From the IMG/VR virus record IMGVR_UViG_3300036719_000100, positions 1 through 32,999 of that record: a stretch of 32,999 nt of DNA; one strand, written 5' to 3'. The translations under genes were made by a program, and so were the position numbers. Below are positions 7,206 through 16,102 of this stretch, piece by piece (positions within the stretch are counted from its first letter, which is position 1; every line of letters begins with the position of its first letter). The notes below the pieces were generated by a model. It had not been told where the DNA came from, did no database searches, and saw only the letters and a list, made by a program, of their open reading frames with translations. The stretch comes from a virus.

Positions 7206-8450
7206 ATGGCACATCAATTACAAGTAACTGGGTCTGCAAGTCTTGCCTTTATGGGCGGTTCTGGTAATGTAATTACTGGGGCTGATAACTTAGGAGATTT
7301 ATTTAAAATAATAATTGGCTCTGGTTTAACATTAACTGGAGACACATTATCGGCATCTGGTGGGGCAGCGTTATCATTAACGACTACTGGAACGAGTGGT
7401 GCGGCAACTTATAATAGTACTACTGGAGTTTTGAATATTCCAATTTACTCTGCTGCTGCTGGTGCGGTTACTTCCGTTTTTGGTCGTACTGGAGCAGTTG
7501 TAGCAGTTAGTGGTGATTACAATACAGACTTAGTTACAGAGGGTTCAACAAATTTATATTACACAAATACAAGAGCAAGGGCTGCTTTTAGTGCTAACGT
7601 AGGCTCTGCATTGACATATAATAGTGCAACTGGTAGATATACCTTACTTGCTGCAAATAGTACAACAGCAGGATATGTTACGGCTGCTGATTATAACTAT
7701 TGGGATGCCAAACAACAATCTTTAGGAACAGGAACAACAAGCCAATATCTAAGAGGTGATTTAACGTGGTCAACTCCACCTGCACCAGCTTTAGAAGATT
7801 TAACAGATGTGACTATAACAAGTCCTTCTAATGGTCAGTTATTAAGATATACTCCAGGCGGTTGGATTAACTTTACACCAACCTATGTAGCTGCTGGTTT
7901 CTTTTCAGCTACAGCTCCTTTATCCTATAATAGTTCTACTGGTGTATTCAGCATTAGTCAGGCAGGTTCAGGCTCTAATGGATTCCTGAGTAGCACAGAT
8001 TGGAATACCTTTAATGGTAAGCAAAATCAACTCAATGGTACTGGTTTTGTAAAGGTTAGTGGCACAAGTGTGTCATATGACAATAGTACTTACCTAACCA
8101 CTTCTGCTGCTTCAAGCACCTACTTACCTTTAACTGGAGGAACCCTATCAGGCAACCTAACGGCAACAGGTTTCTTTGAGTCATCAGATAAGCGTCTTAA
8201 AACGCAATTAGAGGCGAATTTTGCCCCTCAAAATGTCGGTGATATACAAGCCTACCTTTACGTTAAAAATGGCAAGGAAGAGGTAGGATATTACGCACAA
8301 GAGGTATCTGAGGTTATACCTTCTGCTGTGTCAGAAGGAGAAGATGGTTTTTTAAATGTAGCGTACAATCAAGTTATGGTTGCCAAGATTCAATACTTAG
8401 AAAATAAGCTAAAAAAATTAGAACATGAGTTGGGCAGGACTAGCAAATAA
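7206..8450 (+). CDS. Tail fibre with C-terminal S74 self-cleaving chaperone
   Basis: A 414-residue fibre. Residues 1-320 are Ser/Thr/Gly-rich with modules also found in the gene at 9318 (SVFGRTGAV, TEGSTNLYYTNTRARAAF, LSSTDWNTFNGKQ) and a TYLPLTGGTLSGNLTATGFF segment. The last 89 residues match the peptidase S74 intramolecular chaperone: SSDKRLK (326-332), then AYLYVKNGKEEVGYYAQEV and a terminal coiled coil (YLENKLKKLEHEL). S327 and K332, five residues apart, fit the Ser/Lys dyad that trims the chaperone after trimer folding. This is probably a receptor-binding component. It overlaps the next gene by 26 bases. Confidence 0.85.
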   Translation: MAHQLQVTGSASLAFMGGSGNVITGADNLGDLFKIIIGSGLTLTGDTLSASGGAALSLTTTGTSGAATYNSTTGVLNIPIYSAAAGAVTSVFGRTGAVVAVSGDYNTDLVTEGSTNLYYTNTRARAAFSANVGSALTYNSATGRYTLLAANSTTAGYVTAADYNYWDAKQQSLGTGTTSQYLRGDLTWSTPPAPALEDLTDVTITSPSNGQLLRYTPGGWINFTPTYVAAGFFSATAPLSYNSSTGVFSISQAGSGSNGFLSSTDWNTFNGKQNQLNGTGFVKVSGTSVSYDNSTYLTTSAASSTYLPLTGGTLSGNLTATGFFESSDKRLKTQLEANFAPQNVGDIQAYLYVKNGKEEVGYYAQEVSEVIPSAVSEGEDGFLNVAYNQVMVAKIQYLENKLKKLEHELGRTSK

Positions 8451-8919
8451 TCAATGTATAAGCAGAAATAACCTTTTGGATGCTGTTAATACTGGGGTAT
8501 TCCAATTAGCTGGATCATCTACTCCTCCTGGTAGCCTTATGGTTACAAGAAACGAGGCTGAGGCTTATGTGGTTATTAATCCTATTACTTCTAAAGCCCT
8601 AAATCAGTTGCCTGTTAAATCCGACTTAACCCCAATAACAGGTGTTTACAAATGGGAACTTTCCTCAAATGGAGATACATCTTCCCTAACTGCTTGTTCT
8701 TTATTTTTAGATATTTACACAATAGCTTGGACTAATACGGCAACCCCTGTTGCTGGAACTGTGTTTTATGAAGATTACACATTGACAACGATATTCCCTA
8801 TGAGTGGCTATAGTGGTTTATTCTTACACTTTAGAACTTGGAATACTACAGGTGCTGGTTTTAGAGCAAGATTTAACTTGGCAACCTCTACTATAAATAA
8901 TACTCCAGTTGCTTGTTAA
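8425..8919 (+). CDS. Conserved tail-region protein of unknown function
   Basis: A 164-residue protein starting MSWAGLANNQCISRNNLLDAV, an opening I associate with proteins in tail modules of Bacteroidota phages, without a known function. It has no signal peptide or membrane segment. The composition (many Thr, Ser, Asn and aromatic residues in alternating stretches) fits an extracellular beta-sandwich domain, especially after residue 70. The ATG lies inside the end of the S74 fibre gene, so the two are probably translationally coupled. The likely role is a structural part of the tail tip or fibre; I cannot say more. Confidence 0.6.
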   Translation: MSWAGLANNQCISRNNLLDAVNTGVFQLAGSSTPPGSLMVTRNEAEAYVVINPITSKALNQLPVKSDLTPITGVYKWELSSNGDTSSLTACSLFLDIYTIAWTNTATPVAGTVFYEDYTLTTIFPMSGYSGLFLHFRTWNTTGAGFRARFNLATSTINNTPVAC

Positions 8920-8937
8920 AGTAAATTAGTAAATTTG
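8909..8937 (+). promoter_or_regulatory. Promoter: TTG-N18-TAAATTTG before gene 8953
   Basis: TTG at 8909-8911 and TAAATTTG at 8930-8937 are separated by 18 bases, close to the Bacteroidota -33/-7 arrangement. The box ends 15 bases before the ATG at 8953. The gap between the genes here is longer than most others in the tail region. Confidence 0.55.
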
Positions 8938-8952
8938 TAAAAATATCTTATT

Positions 8953-9318
8953 ATGTCTTGTAACAATAGTGCTGATTTAAGACCAGCAACGTATAATATC
9001 CAAATTTGGAAAAATGATAACTGGGCTCAAACATTTGCTTTATTTGCAAACGATGTGGCTATCAATTTGACTGGTGCTTATTGTGAAATTCAAATCAGAC
9101 CAAGCATAAAGTCTACAACTGTTTCTGCTACATTAGATAGCACTGGCGGTGGCATAACAATAGGTGGGGTAAATAATAATCTTATAACGGTAGATTATCC
9201 TATAACAATAGCTGCTGGAAACTATGTTTATGACATGACAGTAGTATTCCCAGATGACTTTACGAAAACTTATATTTGGGGAACGTTCATAGTTTATCAA
9301 GATATAACACAAATCTAA
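8953..9318 (+). CDS. BppU N-terminal-like baseplate / fibre adaptor
   Basis: A 121-residue protein resembling the N-terminal domain of upper baseplate proteins (BppU_N-like): strand patterns NIQIWKNDNWAQTFALFANDVAINLTGAYCEIQIRP, then a GGITIGGVNNNLITVDYP turn and a final GNYVYDMTVVFPDD-TKTYIWGTFIVYQD hairpin. In other phages this immunoglobulin-like domain attaches fibres to the tail tip. It is followed without a gap (TAATG at 9316-9320) by the large fibre gene, so it may be the socket for that fibre. The assignment is from pattern and context. Confidence 0.6.
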   Translation: MSCNNSADLRPATYNIQIWKNDNWAQTFALFANDVAINLTGAYCEIQIRPSIKSTTVSATLDSTGGGITIGGVNNNLITVDYPITIAAGNYVYDMTVVFPDDFTKTYIWGTFIVYQDITQI

Positions 9319-12300
9319 TGAGTACAGAGATAACAATAAATCAAGACCAAATAGACATAAACGTAGACACAACGGTAGTAACTATTGAGGCTCCTCAAGG
9401 AGGCTACCCTTTGCCTAATAACGTTTATTCTGTATTTGGTCGAGTTGGTAACGTAGTAGCACAAGAGGGAGATTATACTTTGACCCAATTAGGCGGAGTA
9501 ACAATCACTAACCCTTTGACTGGTCAAGCCTTAGTTTATAACGGAACAAGCTGGGTGAACAATACCGAAACTTATGTGGGTACTGTTACCTCTGTAAACA
9601 TGAGTGTTCCTACTGGACTTACGATAAGCGGAAATCCAATTACTACTGCTGGTACATTAGCTTTAGGTTTAGCGAGTGGTTATTCAATTCCAACTGATGC
9701 TAACCAATCTTTATGGACTACTGCTTATAATGATAAGATTAATAGTGCAGCCGTAACTGGTCTTGCAACTAAAACACTTACTTTAACTCAACAAGATGGT
9801 GGTACTATAACCGCTTCTTGGGATGATGCAGAGGCTACAAGACTTGTAACTGAAGTTTATAACTCAACTGGTGCAACCTTAGCTAAGGGAACAGTAGTTT
9901 ATATTAATGGTGGTCAAGGCAACTTGCCAACTGTTACTAAAGCTATTGCAAGTGGAGATGCTACATCTGCTCAAACATATGGAGTAGTGCAATTTGATAT
10001 TACTAACATGAATAATGGTTATGTAGTAGTATTAGGTTCTTTAAACAATTTAGATACTCAAGCATACCCAGTAGGTACTCAACTTTATTTAAGTGGTACA
10101 AATGCTGGTGCGTGGACATCAACTAAGCCTTACGCACCAATTCATTTAGTGTATGTTGGTATAGTAGTTCGTTCACATCCTACTCAAGGAGTAGTAGAGG
10201 TAAGAATACAGAATGGATATGAGATGGATGAGTTACATGATGTTTCTGCTCAAAATCCTAATAACGGAGATATTTTACAATATGTAGCTGCTACTGACTT
10301 ATGGACTAAGACTGCTGGTACTACGACTAACATAGCAGAGGGTACTAACCTTTACTATACAGATGCTCGTTCAAGGGCTGCTTTTAGCGAGAGTGTAACT
10401 GGTTTAGACTATAACTCTACAACTGGTGTTTTAAGCACTACAACTGGCTACGGAATACCTACAACGGCAAGTCAAGCTACTTGGAATACTGCTTACAATG
10501 ATTCAATCATTTCTGCTGGTGTTACTGGTACAACAACAAAGACTTTAACGCTTAACCAACAAGACGGAGGAACAATAACTGCATCTTGGACTGATGATAA
10601 TACTGATGCGGTTACTTCGGTGTTTGGTAGAACTGGTGTCGTAACTGCTCAAAGTGGTGATTATACAACAACACAAGTAACAGAGGGTACAAACTTATAC
10701 TTTACTAATACTCGTGCAAGAGCAGCGATTAGTGAAACAGTAACTGGACTTGACTACGATAACACAACAGGTGTGCTTAGTACATCTGCTGGTTATGGCA
10801 TACCTACTACTGGTTCTCAAACGAACTGGGATACTGCTTATACTAATAGAATCACAAGTGCATCTGCACCTTTAAGCATAGCATCAAACGCTATCTCTAT
10901 TAGTCAAGCTAATACTACAACAGATGGTTACCTTTCAAGTACTGATTGGAATACCTTTAACAATAAACAAGCTGCTGGTAACTACATTACTGCTTTAACT
11001 GGTGAGGCTACTGCAAGTGGACCGGGTTCAGCTTCAGTTACTTTAACGAATAGTGCAGTAATTGGAAAAGTACTTACTGGATTAAATGTAACTGGCGGTA
11101 GCGTAAGTGCTACTGATTCTATCTTAGATGCTTTTGGTAAAGTACAAAATCAAATCAACGGATTGATTGGTGGTTCTATCTATCAAAGTGTATGGAACGC
11201 ATCTACAAATACTCCTACCTTAACATCAAGTGTTGGTACTAAAGGTTATTACTATATCGTAAATGTTGCAGGTTCTACTAACTTAAACGGCATTACGGAT
11301 TGGAAAGTAGGAGACTGGGCGATATATGATGGAACTGCATGGCAAAAAGTAGATAACACAGATGCAGTAAGTTCTGTAAATGGGTTTACTGGTGCAGTTA
11401 GTTTAACTACTGATAACATTAGTGAAGGTTCTACAAATCTTTACTTTACAAATACGAGAGCACAAAACGCAATTACTTTAACTACAACTGGTACAAGTGG
11501 TGCTGCGACATACACAAGTGGAACTTTAAATATTCCACAATATCAAGCGGTTTTAACAAACCCAGTAACTGGAACTGGTACTACAAACACTTTACCTAAA
11601 TTTACTGGTACAAGTGCAATAGGTAATAGTAATATTACCGATGATGGCTCTTTAATTAGTTTAGGTTCTAATAGTTTTGTAAATGGTGCTTTAGGTATTG
11701 GTTCTACAAATTTAACTGGGCGTAGTTTAGTTGTTGACAAAACAATAACTGGAGCAACAATAAGTTATGGAATTTTTAATAGAGGTGTAGTCCAATCAGA
11801 TGTAACAACTGCAAGTTATTACAATGCAACTCAAGTGGCAACTGCTGCTTCAAGTTTTACACTTCCTACTTTAATTCATTATTATGCAAATCAAGGCACA
11901 ATAGGTATAGGTTCTTCTGTAACAAATCAAACAGGTTTTTTAGCAGAATCTACTTTAAGTGGTGCTACAAACAATTATGGTTTTAGAGGTAATCTTGCTG
12001 CTGCAACTAACTCTTGGAATCTCTACATGAATGGCACTGCAAACAATTACCTTGCAGGAAGTTTAGGGATTGGTACTACAAGTTTGACAGGATATAGTTT
12101 AAGAAGTGAAAAGGGTATAACAGGTGCAGTAACTTCTTATGCAATAAGACAAGACGGAACTGTTCAGTCAGATGTAACAAGTAATGCTTATGGATATAGT
12201 AATACTTTAAGAACTGCCGCAGCATCTTTTACTTTAACAAACTATTATCATTATGATGCAGGACAAGCTGCTTCATTAGGTGCTGGTAGCGTTGTAACAA

Positions 12301-13577
12301 ATCAAACAGGCTTTTGGGCTCAAAATAGTTTAATTGGTGCTACAAACAACTACGGATTTAGAGGTGCTATCCCTTCAGGTACAGGTCGCTTTAACTTATA
12401 TATGGATGGAACTGCTGATAATTTTTTATCAGGTAATACAGGCATAGGTGTTTCAGGTAATCTTGTTTCAAGTGGTCCGATTTTAACAACAACACTTACT
12501 AATGGTGGTAGTGGTTATGTAGATGGAACTTATACAGATGTAGCATCTTCAATTATTTCTGGAAGTGCTTTTGCTGATTTTGCTTTATTTACAATAGTAG
12601 TTAGTGGTGGAATAGTAACAAGTGCTACTTTAACTTGGGCAGGTATAAATTACAAAGCAGGTGATACATTAACAATATCAAATACTTTATTAGGTGGTAC
12701 AGGAAGTGGTTTAATTATAACTGTTGTAACTGTTGATTCATCACAATTAACTATTGCAAATGCTAATGGTGGAGATATTACCTTATTAAGAAATGATAGT
12801 TCTTTAGCAGCAGGAGAAAATATTGGAACAATTAAATGGGGTGGTAGAGATTCAAGTCTAAAATCAAGTGGATTATACGCTGAAATAGGTGCATTTGCAG
12901 CAGGGACATTAGGTGGTGCATACTTATCATTCTTTACTCGTTCTTTAACTCCAGGTACTTCTTTGGTAGAAGCTATGAGAATTGATTCTCGTGGTGGTGT
13001 TGGAATTGGTGCTACTACTTTAACACAATATGGATTAAGAATATCTAAGAATATTACTGGTTCAACAATATCTTACAATCAATTAAATGAAGGTATTGTA
13101 CAAAGCGATGTAACAAATCAAGCACATTATTATTCAACAAATGCTCAAACACAAGCTGCTACATTTACAACAGGTACTATATTCCATTATAGAGCAATAC
13201 AAGGAACATTTGGAGTGGGTTCAACTGTAACTTCACAAGCAGGATTTTATGTTGATAATACATTAATTGGTGCTACAAACAACTACGGCTTCTACGGTAA
13301 CATACCAAGTGGTACTAACAGATGGAACTTGTATATGGCAGGAACGGCTGCTAACTATATGGCAGGACAAGTAGGAATAGGTGCTACAACTATTAACGCT
13401 TCTGCTAAAGTTCAAATTGATTCAACTACTCAAGGTTTCTTACCTCCAAGAATGACTGCTGCTCAAAGGGCTGCAATAGCATCTCCAGCGACTGGCTTAA
13501 TGGTATATCAAACAGATGGTACAGAGGGTGTGTATGTGTATAGTGGTGGTACTTGGAAATCTTTAACAATGGTATAA
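9318..13577 (+). CDS. Large modular tail fibre (receptor-binding candidate)
   Basis: A fibre of 1419 residues, the largest gene here. I start it at ATG 9318, overlapping the previous stop as TAATG; an upstream in-frame ATG at 9276 would lie within the previous gene. Order: a short acidic N-terminus, an SVFGRVGNVVAQEGDYTL module, a domain with VYINGGQGNLPTV and YVGIVVRSHPTQG (about residues 190-300), two copies of a TEGTNLYFTNTRARAA / TGLDYNSTTGVLS module, a GYLSSTDWNTFNNKQ segment, three repeats of about 124 residues (11691-13370) interrupted by one unrelated block, and a C-terminus with FLPPRMTAAQRAAI and VYVYSGGTWKSL, common at fibre ends. It lacks a chaperone domain. Domain content fits host recognition and frequent module exchange. 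Confidence 0.85.
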   Translation: MSTEITINQDQIDINVDTTVVTIEAPQGGYPLPNNVYSVFGRVGNVVAQEGDYTLTQLGGVTITNPLTGQALVYNGTSWVNNTETYVGTVTSVNMSVPTGLTISGNPITTAGTLALGLASGYSIPTDANQSLWTTAYNDKINSAAVTGLATKTLTLTQQDGGTITASWDDAEATRLVTEVYNSTGATLAKGTVVYINGGQGNLPTVTKAIASGDATSAQTYGVVQFDITNMNNGYVVVLGSLNNLDTQAYPVGTQLYLSGTNAGAWTSTKPYAPIHLVYVGIVVRSHPTQGVVEVRIQNGYEMDELHDVSAQNPNNGDILQYVAATDLWTKTAGTTTNIAEGTNLYYTDARSRAAFSESVTGLDYNSTTGVLSTTTGYGIPTTASQATWNTAYNDSIISAGVTGTTTKTLTLNQQDGGTITASWTDDNTDAVTSVFGRTGVVTAQSGDYTTTQVTEGTNLYFTNTRARAAISETVTGLDYDNTTGVLSTSAGYGIPTTGSQTNWDTAYTNRITSASAPLSIASNAISISQANTTTDGYLSSTDWNTFNNKQAAGNYITALTGEATASGPGSASVTLTNSAVIGKVLTGLNVTGGSVSATDSILDAFGKVQNQINGLIGGSIYQSVWNASTNTPTLTSSVGTKGYYYIVNVAGSTNLNGITDWKVGDWAIYDGTAWQKVDNTDAVSSVNGFTGAVSLTTDNISEGSTNLYFTNTRAQNAITLTTTGTSGAATYTSGTLNIPQYQAVLTNPVTGTGTTNTLPKFTGTSAIGNSNITDDGSLISLGSNSFVNGALGIGSTNLTGRSLVVDKTITGATISYGIFNRGVVQSDVTTASYYNATQVATAASSFTLPTLIHYYANQGTIGIGSSVTNQTGFLAESTLSGATNNYGFRGNLAAATNSWNLYMNGTANNYLAGSLGIGTTSLTGYSLRSEKGITGAVTSYAIRQDGTVQSDVTSNAYGYSNTLRTAAASFTLTNYYHYDAGQAASLGAGSVVTNQTGFWAQNSLIGATNNYGFRGAIPSGTGRFNLYMDGTADNFLSGNTGIGVSGNLVSSGPILTTTLTNGGSGYVDGTYTDVASSIISGSAFADFALFTIVVSGGIVTSATLTWAGINYKAGDTLTISNTLLGGTGSGLIITVVTVDSSQLTIANANGGDITLLRNDSSLAAGENIGTIKWGGRDSSLKSSGLYAEIGAFAAGTLGGAYLSFFTRSLTPGTSLVEAMRIDSRGGVGIGATTLTQYGLRISKNITGSTISYNQLNEGIVQSDVTNQAHYYSTNAQTQAATFTTGTIFHYRAIQGTFGVGSTVTSQAGFYVDNTLIGATNNYGFYGNIPSGTNRWNLYMAGTAANYMAGQVGIGATTINASAKVQIDSTTQGFLPPRMTAAQRAAIASPATGLMVYQTDGTEGVYVYSGGTWKSLTMV
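11691..12062 (+). repeat. Fibre repeat unit 1 (372 bp)
   Basis: First of three in-frame coding repeats: LGIG, then TITGATISYG, RGVVQSDVT, a HYYANQG segment, VTNQTGF, GATNNYGFRG and a closing NLYMNGTANNYLAG. Confidence 0.85.
12063..12440 (+). repeat. Fibre repeat unit 2 (about 378 bp)
   Basis: Second unit, directly adjacent to the first: LGIG, GITGAVTSYA, GTVQSDVT, HYDAGQA, VTNQTGF, GATNNYGFRG and NLYMDGTADNFLSG. It is two residues longer than unit 1 and diverged throughout. Confidence 0.85.
12999..13370 (+). repeat. Fibre repeat unit 3 (372 bp)
   Basis: Third unit: VGIG, NITGSTISYN, GIVQSDVT, HYRAIQG, VTSQAGF, GATNNYGFYG and NLYMAGTAANYMAG. It is separated from unit 2 by an unrelated 558-base block (12441-12998) coding a Gly-rich beta domain ending EAMRIDSRGG. 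Confidence 0.85.
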
Positions 13578-13587
13578 ATAATATAAT

Positions 13588-13902
13588 ATGACAAATACAT
13601 TATGGGTAATCCCACAAGATGCAATGGTAACACAAAAGATGATAGACAGACTAACGGATGTAGTAATACAAGTGAACGCATTTAGAATGATTACAGATGG
13701 TACTACATCAACTCAAATTCCAGTATGCGTAGGATTAACTCCTCCAACGGAAGGGTTTGTACCTTACCAAGACTTAACTCAAGAGATTGTAGAAAGCTGG
13801 TTAAATCAAGGTACGGATGTTCCTGCTTTAGATGCAGAGTTAGCGATTCAATTAGACAATATTATCAACCCTAAGACAGTAGTCTTACCTAATCCTTTCT
13901 AA
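13588..13902 (+). CDS. Small protein between fibre genes, possibly fibre-associated
   Basis: A 104-residue protein without signal peptide or membrane segment. It has an N-terminal strand (LWVIPQDAMV), a strand-like DVVIQVNAFRMITDG, then FVPYQDLTQEIVESWLNQG and a C-terminal helix (LDAELAIQLDNII). The PYxDLT...VxxWL pattern recalls small proteins next to fibre genes in other phages (the group I know as DUF7936-like), which have no established function. A fibre-assembly helper is one possibility. It starts ten bases after the large fibre gene and ends two bases before the next fibre. Confidence 0.5.
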   Translation: MTNTLWVIPQDAMVTQKMIDRLTDVVIQVNAFRMITDGTTSTQIPVCVGLTPPTEGFVPYQDLTQEIVESWLNQGTDVPALDAELAIQLDNIINPKTVVLPNPF

Positions 13903-13904
13903 AA

Positions 13905-15212
13905 ATGGCAATAGCTAATATAACTGGGAATATTTTAACTGATAGTGGAGTAGCTACAAGTAGCTTACTACCTTTAACTGGTGGTACATTGACTGGTGCA
14001 TTGAATGGTACAAGTGCGGTATTTTCTGGTTTCTTAGGTGTAAATGGTAGTCCAGGAACTGCATTCCCATTTGAGGCATATATCAATAGTTCTACTGCTT
14101 ATTCATCTACATCAAGAGGTAATGTGATGAGAGTGTATAATTCTAATACTGGTGCTAATGTTTTTGCTGGTATAGAGTTAGGGGGTGCTGGTACTGCAAA
14201 TGATGGATTAGCTGGATTAAACGCAATAGTAACTGGTAGTGGTAGTGCTGCTTTAACTTTTTATACAAGAGATGGTGGAACTTTTGCAGAGAGATTAAGA
14301 GTGGCTGCTAATGGTAATGTAGGTATTGGTACAAGTTCACCCGTTTCTTATACTGGTTATACAAGTTTACATATAGCTGGTGCAACTTCAACTGGTAGTG
14401 CAATTGTGTACTTGACTAATTCAACATCCTCTATAAGAGGTTTAATGTATGCAGAAGGCACGAATAGTAATATTACTTTTGGTTCACAATCAAACCACGA
14501 TGTAAGAATTGTATCTAATGATACCGAAAGAATGCGTATTCAGTCAGATGGTAGAATTATTAAAGCTGCAAATAATACACAAACTGGACAATTTCAAATA
14601 GGAGGACAAACTGGCTCTCCACCAAATGCAATATTAGTTTCTGCTGCTGATGAAAATGGTCCTTATCCAATTGGTATAAAAGCATTATCTGCAACACCTT
14701 CACAAGGATTGTTTGGTTTTTTTAATTCAGCAAATGCAACACAAGGCTCAATTACAATTAATGGTTCTGATGTTTCCTATAATTCTTTTATGGGAAGCCA
14801 CTGGTCTCAATTATCTGATAATTCAAAACCAGAAATATTAAAAGGAACTATCTTAGAGGCTATTGATGAATTATGTAAATGGGAAGGAGAAATAAATGAC
14901 AGACTACCAAAAATAAAAATAAGCGATACCATTGAGTCAAAAAATGTATATGGAGTATTTTTTGATTGGGATAATATGGATGATTTTAACGATATGTATG
15001 TAGCTGCTTTAGGTGCTGGGTATATTAGAGTTAATTCAAATGAAGTAGTTTCTATGGGTGATTTATTACAAAGTAATGGTGATGGAACTGCTAAGGTGCA
15101 ATCAGATGATATTATGCGTTCATCCACAATAGCTAAAGTAGTATCTACTCAAAAAATAGAAACTTACCCTGATGGAAGTTATTTAATAGCAGCAACTTTA
15201 CATTGTGGCTAA
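13905..15212 (+). CDS. Tail fibre / spike with C-terminal self-processing-like domain
   Basis: A 435-residue fibre-type protein. Its N-terminus carries SLLPLTGGTLTGALNGTSAVFSGFLGV, close to the TYLPLTGGTLSGNLTATGFF segment of the 7206 fibre. The middle has GNVGIGTSSP and SNDTERMRIQSDGRI, typical of phage fibre shafts. The last 110 residues (KNVYGVFFDWDN, AALGAGYIRVNSNEVVSMGDLLQSNGDGTA, MRSSTIAKVVS) resemble the C-terminal intramolecular chaperone of the peptidase G2 type, in which a GDLL turn precedes an IGKxL-like strand. I cannot confirm the catalytic residues. It probably trimerises and binds host surface structures. Confidence 0.7.
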   Translation: MAIANITGNILTDSGVATSSLLPLTGGTLTGALNGTSAVFSGFLGVNGSPGTAFPFEAYINSSTAYSSTSRGNVMRVYNSNTGANVFAGIELGGAGTANDGLAGLNAIVTGSGSAALTFYTRDGGTFAERLRVAANGNVGIGTSSPVSYTGYTSLHIAGATSTGSAIVYLTNSTSSIRGLMYAEGTNSNITFGSQSNHDVRIVSNDTERMRIQSDGRIIKAANNTQTGQFQIGGQTGSPPNAILVSAADENGPYPIGIKALSATPSQGLFGFFNSANATQGSITINGSDVSYNSFMGSHWSQLSDNSKPEILKGTILEAIDELCKWEGEINDRLPKIKISDTIESKNVYGVFFDWDNMDDFNDMYVAALGAGYIRVNSNEVVSMGDLLQSNGDGTAKVQSDDIMRSSTIAKVVSTQKIETYPDGSYLIAATLHCG

Positions 15213-15235
15213 TTAGAGAATAAATCCTAAATTTG
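15203..15235 (+). promoter_or_regulatory. Promoter-like TTG-N22-TAAATTTG before the lysis region
   Basis: TAAATTTG at 15228-15235 lies 14 bases before ATG 15250, with TTG at 15203-15205. The 22-base spacing is slightly long. The same box plus following TAAAAA occurs at 8930 and 32621, which supports a shared late promoter type. Confidence 0.45.
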
Positions 15236-15249
15236 TAAAAAATAATCAT

Positions 15250-15390
15250 ATGACATTAAGCAACGAACAATTACAACAGTTAGAAGCTATCTTATTGGAA
15301 ACTCCATTTAAGTATGCTCAACCTATTTTAAACATCTTACAAAAGGCTGCTCAAGAACAAGCACCTAAAGAAGAAGTAAAAGCTGACTAA
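15250..15390 (+). CDS. Small helical protein (46 aa), first of lysis region
   Basis: A protein of 46 residues, MTLSNEQLQQLEAILLETPF followed by a hydrophobic-faced helix and a charged tail (EEVKAD). It contains no membrane segment or known motif. It is preceded by a promoter-like TAAATTTG box and ends one base before the ATG of the next small gene, which supports real coding. Function unknown; by position it belongs to the lysis or late accessory block. Confidence 0.6.
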   Translation: MTLSNEQLQQLEAILLETPFKYAQPILNILQKAAQEQAPKEEVKAD

Positions 15391-15391
15391 A

Positions 15392-15559
15392 ATGCACCAT
15401 CACGATAGTAACCAACCGATTCTAAGTATATTGTTAAGCATCTCTGGTGCTTTAATTAGCTTTGGCAACTTTGTTCCAGTCGTTCAGTTTACGGCAGCAT
15501 TGGTTGGTACTATCTCTGGATGTATCGCAATCTACAAGCAGACTAAAAAGAAAAAGTAG
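15392..15559 (+). CDS. Small two-helix membrane protein (55 aa), holin candidate
   Basis: A protein of 55 residues: polar N-terminus with MHHHDSNQP, two hydrophobic stretches (ILSILLSISGALISFGNF and VQFTAALVGTISGCIAIY), and a basic tail KQTKKKK. The small size, hairpin topology and charged C-terminus fit a class II holin or antiholin, but another holin-like gene lies at 16983. Its stop overlaps the GTG of the next gene (TAGTG), indicating tight coupling. Confidence 0.55.
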   Translation: MHHHDSNQPILSILLSISGALISFGNFVPVVQFTAALVGTISGCIAIYKQTKKKK

Positions 15560-16101
15560 TGAAATCAGTTGTTATTACATTGCTAATAGCAGTATTGATA
15601 TTCTTCATCTTTGATAAGTCAAAGTACATAGGCGACAAGCCAATCATAGTTACACAAATAGATACTATTTATTCTACCGATACAATAGTAAAATACAAAA
15701 AGGGCAAAGACATTCCATTTGAGATTTACCGAGTTTTAGAAGATTCTATCTTCATACACGACACTATACAAGTTTTAAGCGATTACTACGCTACAAGGGT
15801 TTACAAGGATACAATAACCCAAGATTCAAGTAAGTTTTACATACAAGATTCTATTTCCCAAAACAAGATACAATCAAGGCTATTTAAGGCTGAAATTGCC
15901 TATAAAACGATTTACAATACTACAACTATAACCAAAAAGGATAAGAGTGCCATTTATTTAGGCTTTTTAACCGATTTAAGGGCATTTGACAATAAATTAG
16001 GGTTAGGGCTTGGCTTGGGATATTATACCCCAAAAAAAGGCTTATTTTTGTTAAACGCTACAACAAACAATTATAGTTTAGGTTATTATAAAAAGTTTTA
16101 A
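15559..16101 (+). CDS. Membrane-anchored protein of unknown function
   Basis: A protein of 180 residues starting with GTG (TAGTG overlap). Residues 3-19 are a hydrophobic anchor (VVITLLIAVLIFFIFDK). The rest looks extracytoplasmic and rich in beta and DTI repeats (IDTIYSTDTIV, HDTIQV, KDTITQDS), and then a glycine-rich C-terminus (LGLGLGLGYYTPKKGLFL) that alternates like beta-hairpins of an outer-membrane or surface protein. In the lysis region it could be a spanin-like or cell-wall-spanning factor, but I do not recognise a family with confidence. Confidence 0.6.
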   Translation: MKSVVITLLIAVLIFFIFDKSKYIGDKPIIVTQIDTIYSTDTIVKYKKGKDIPFEIYRVLEDSIFIHDTIQVLSDYYATRVYKDTITQDSSKFYIQDSISQNKIQSRLFKAEIAYKTIYNTTTITKKDKSAIYLGFLTDLRAFDNKLGLGLGLGYYTPKKGLFLLNATTNNYSLGYYKKF

Positions 16102-16102
16102 T

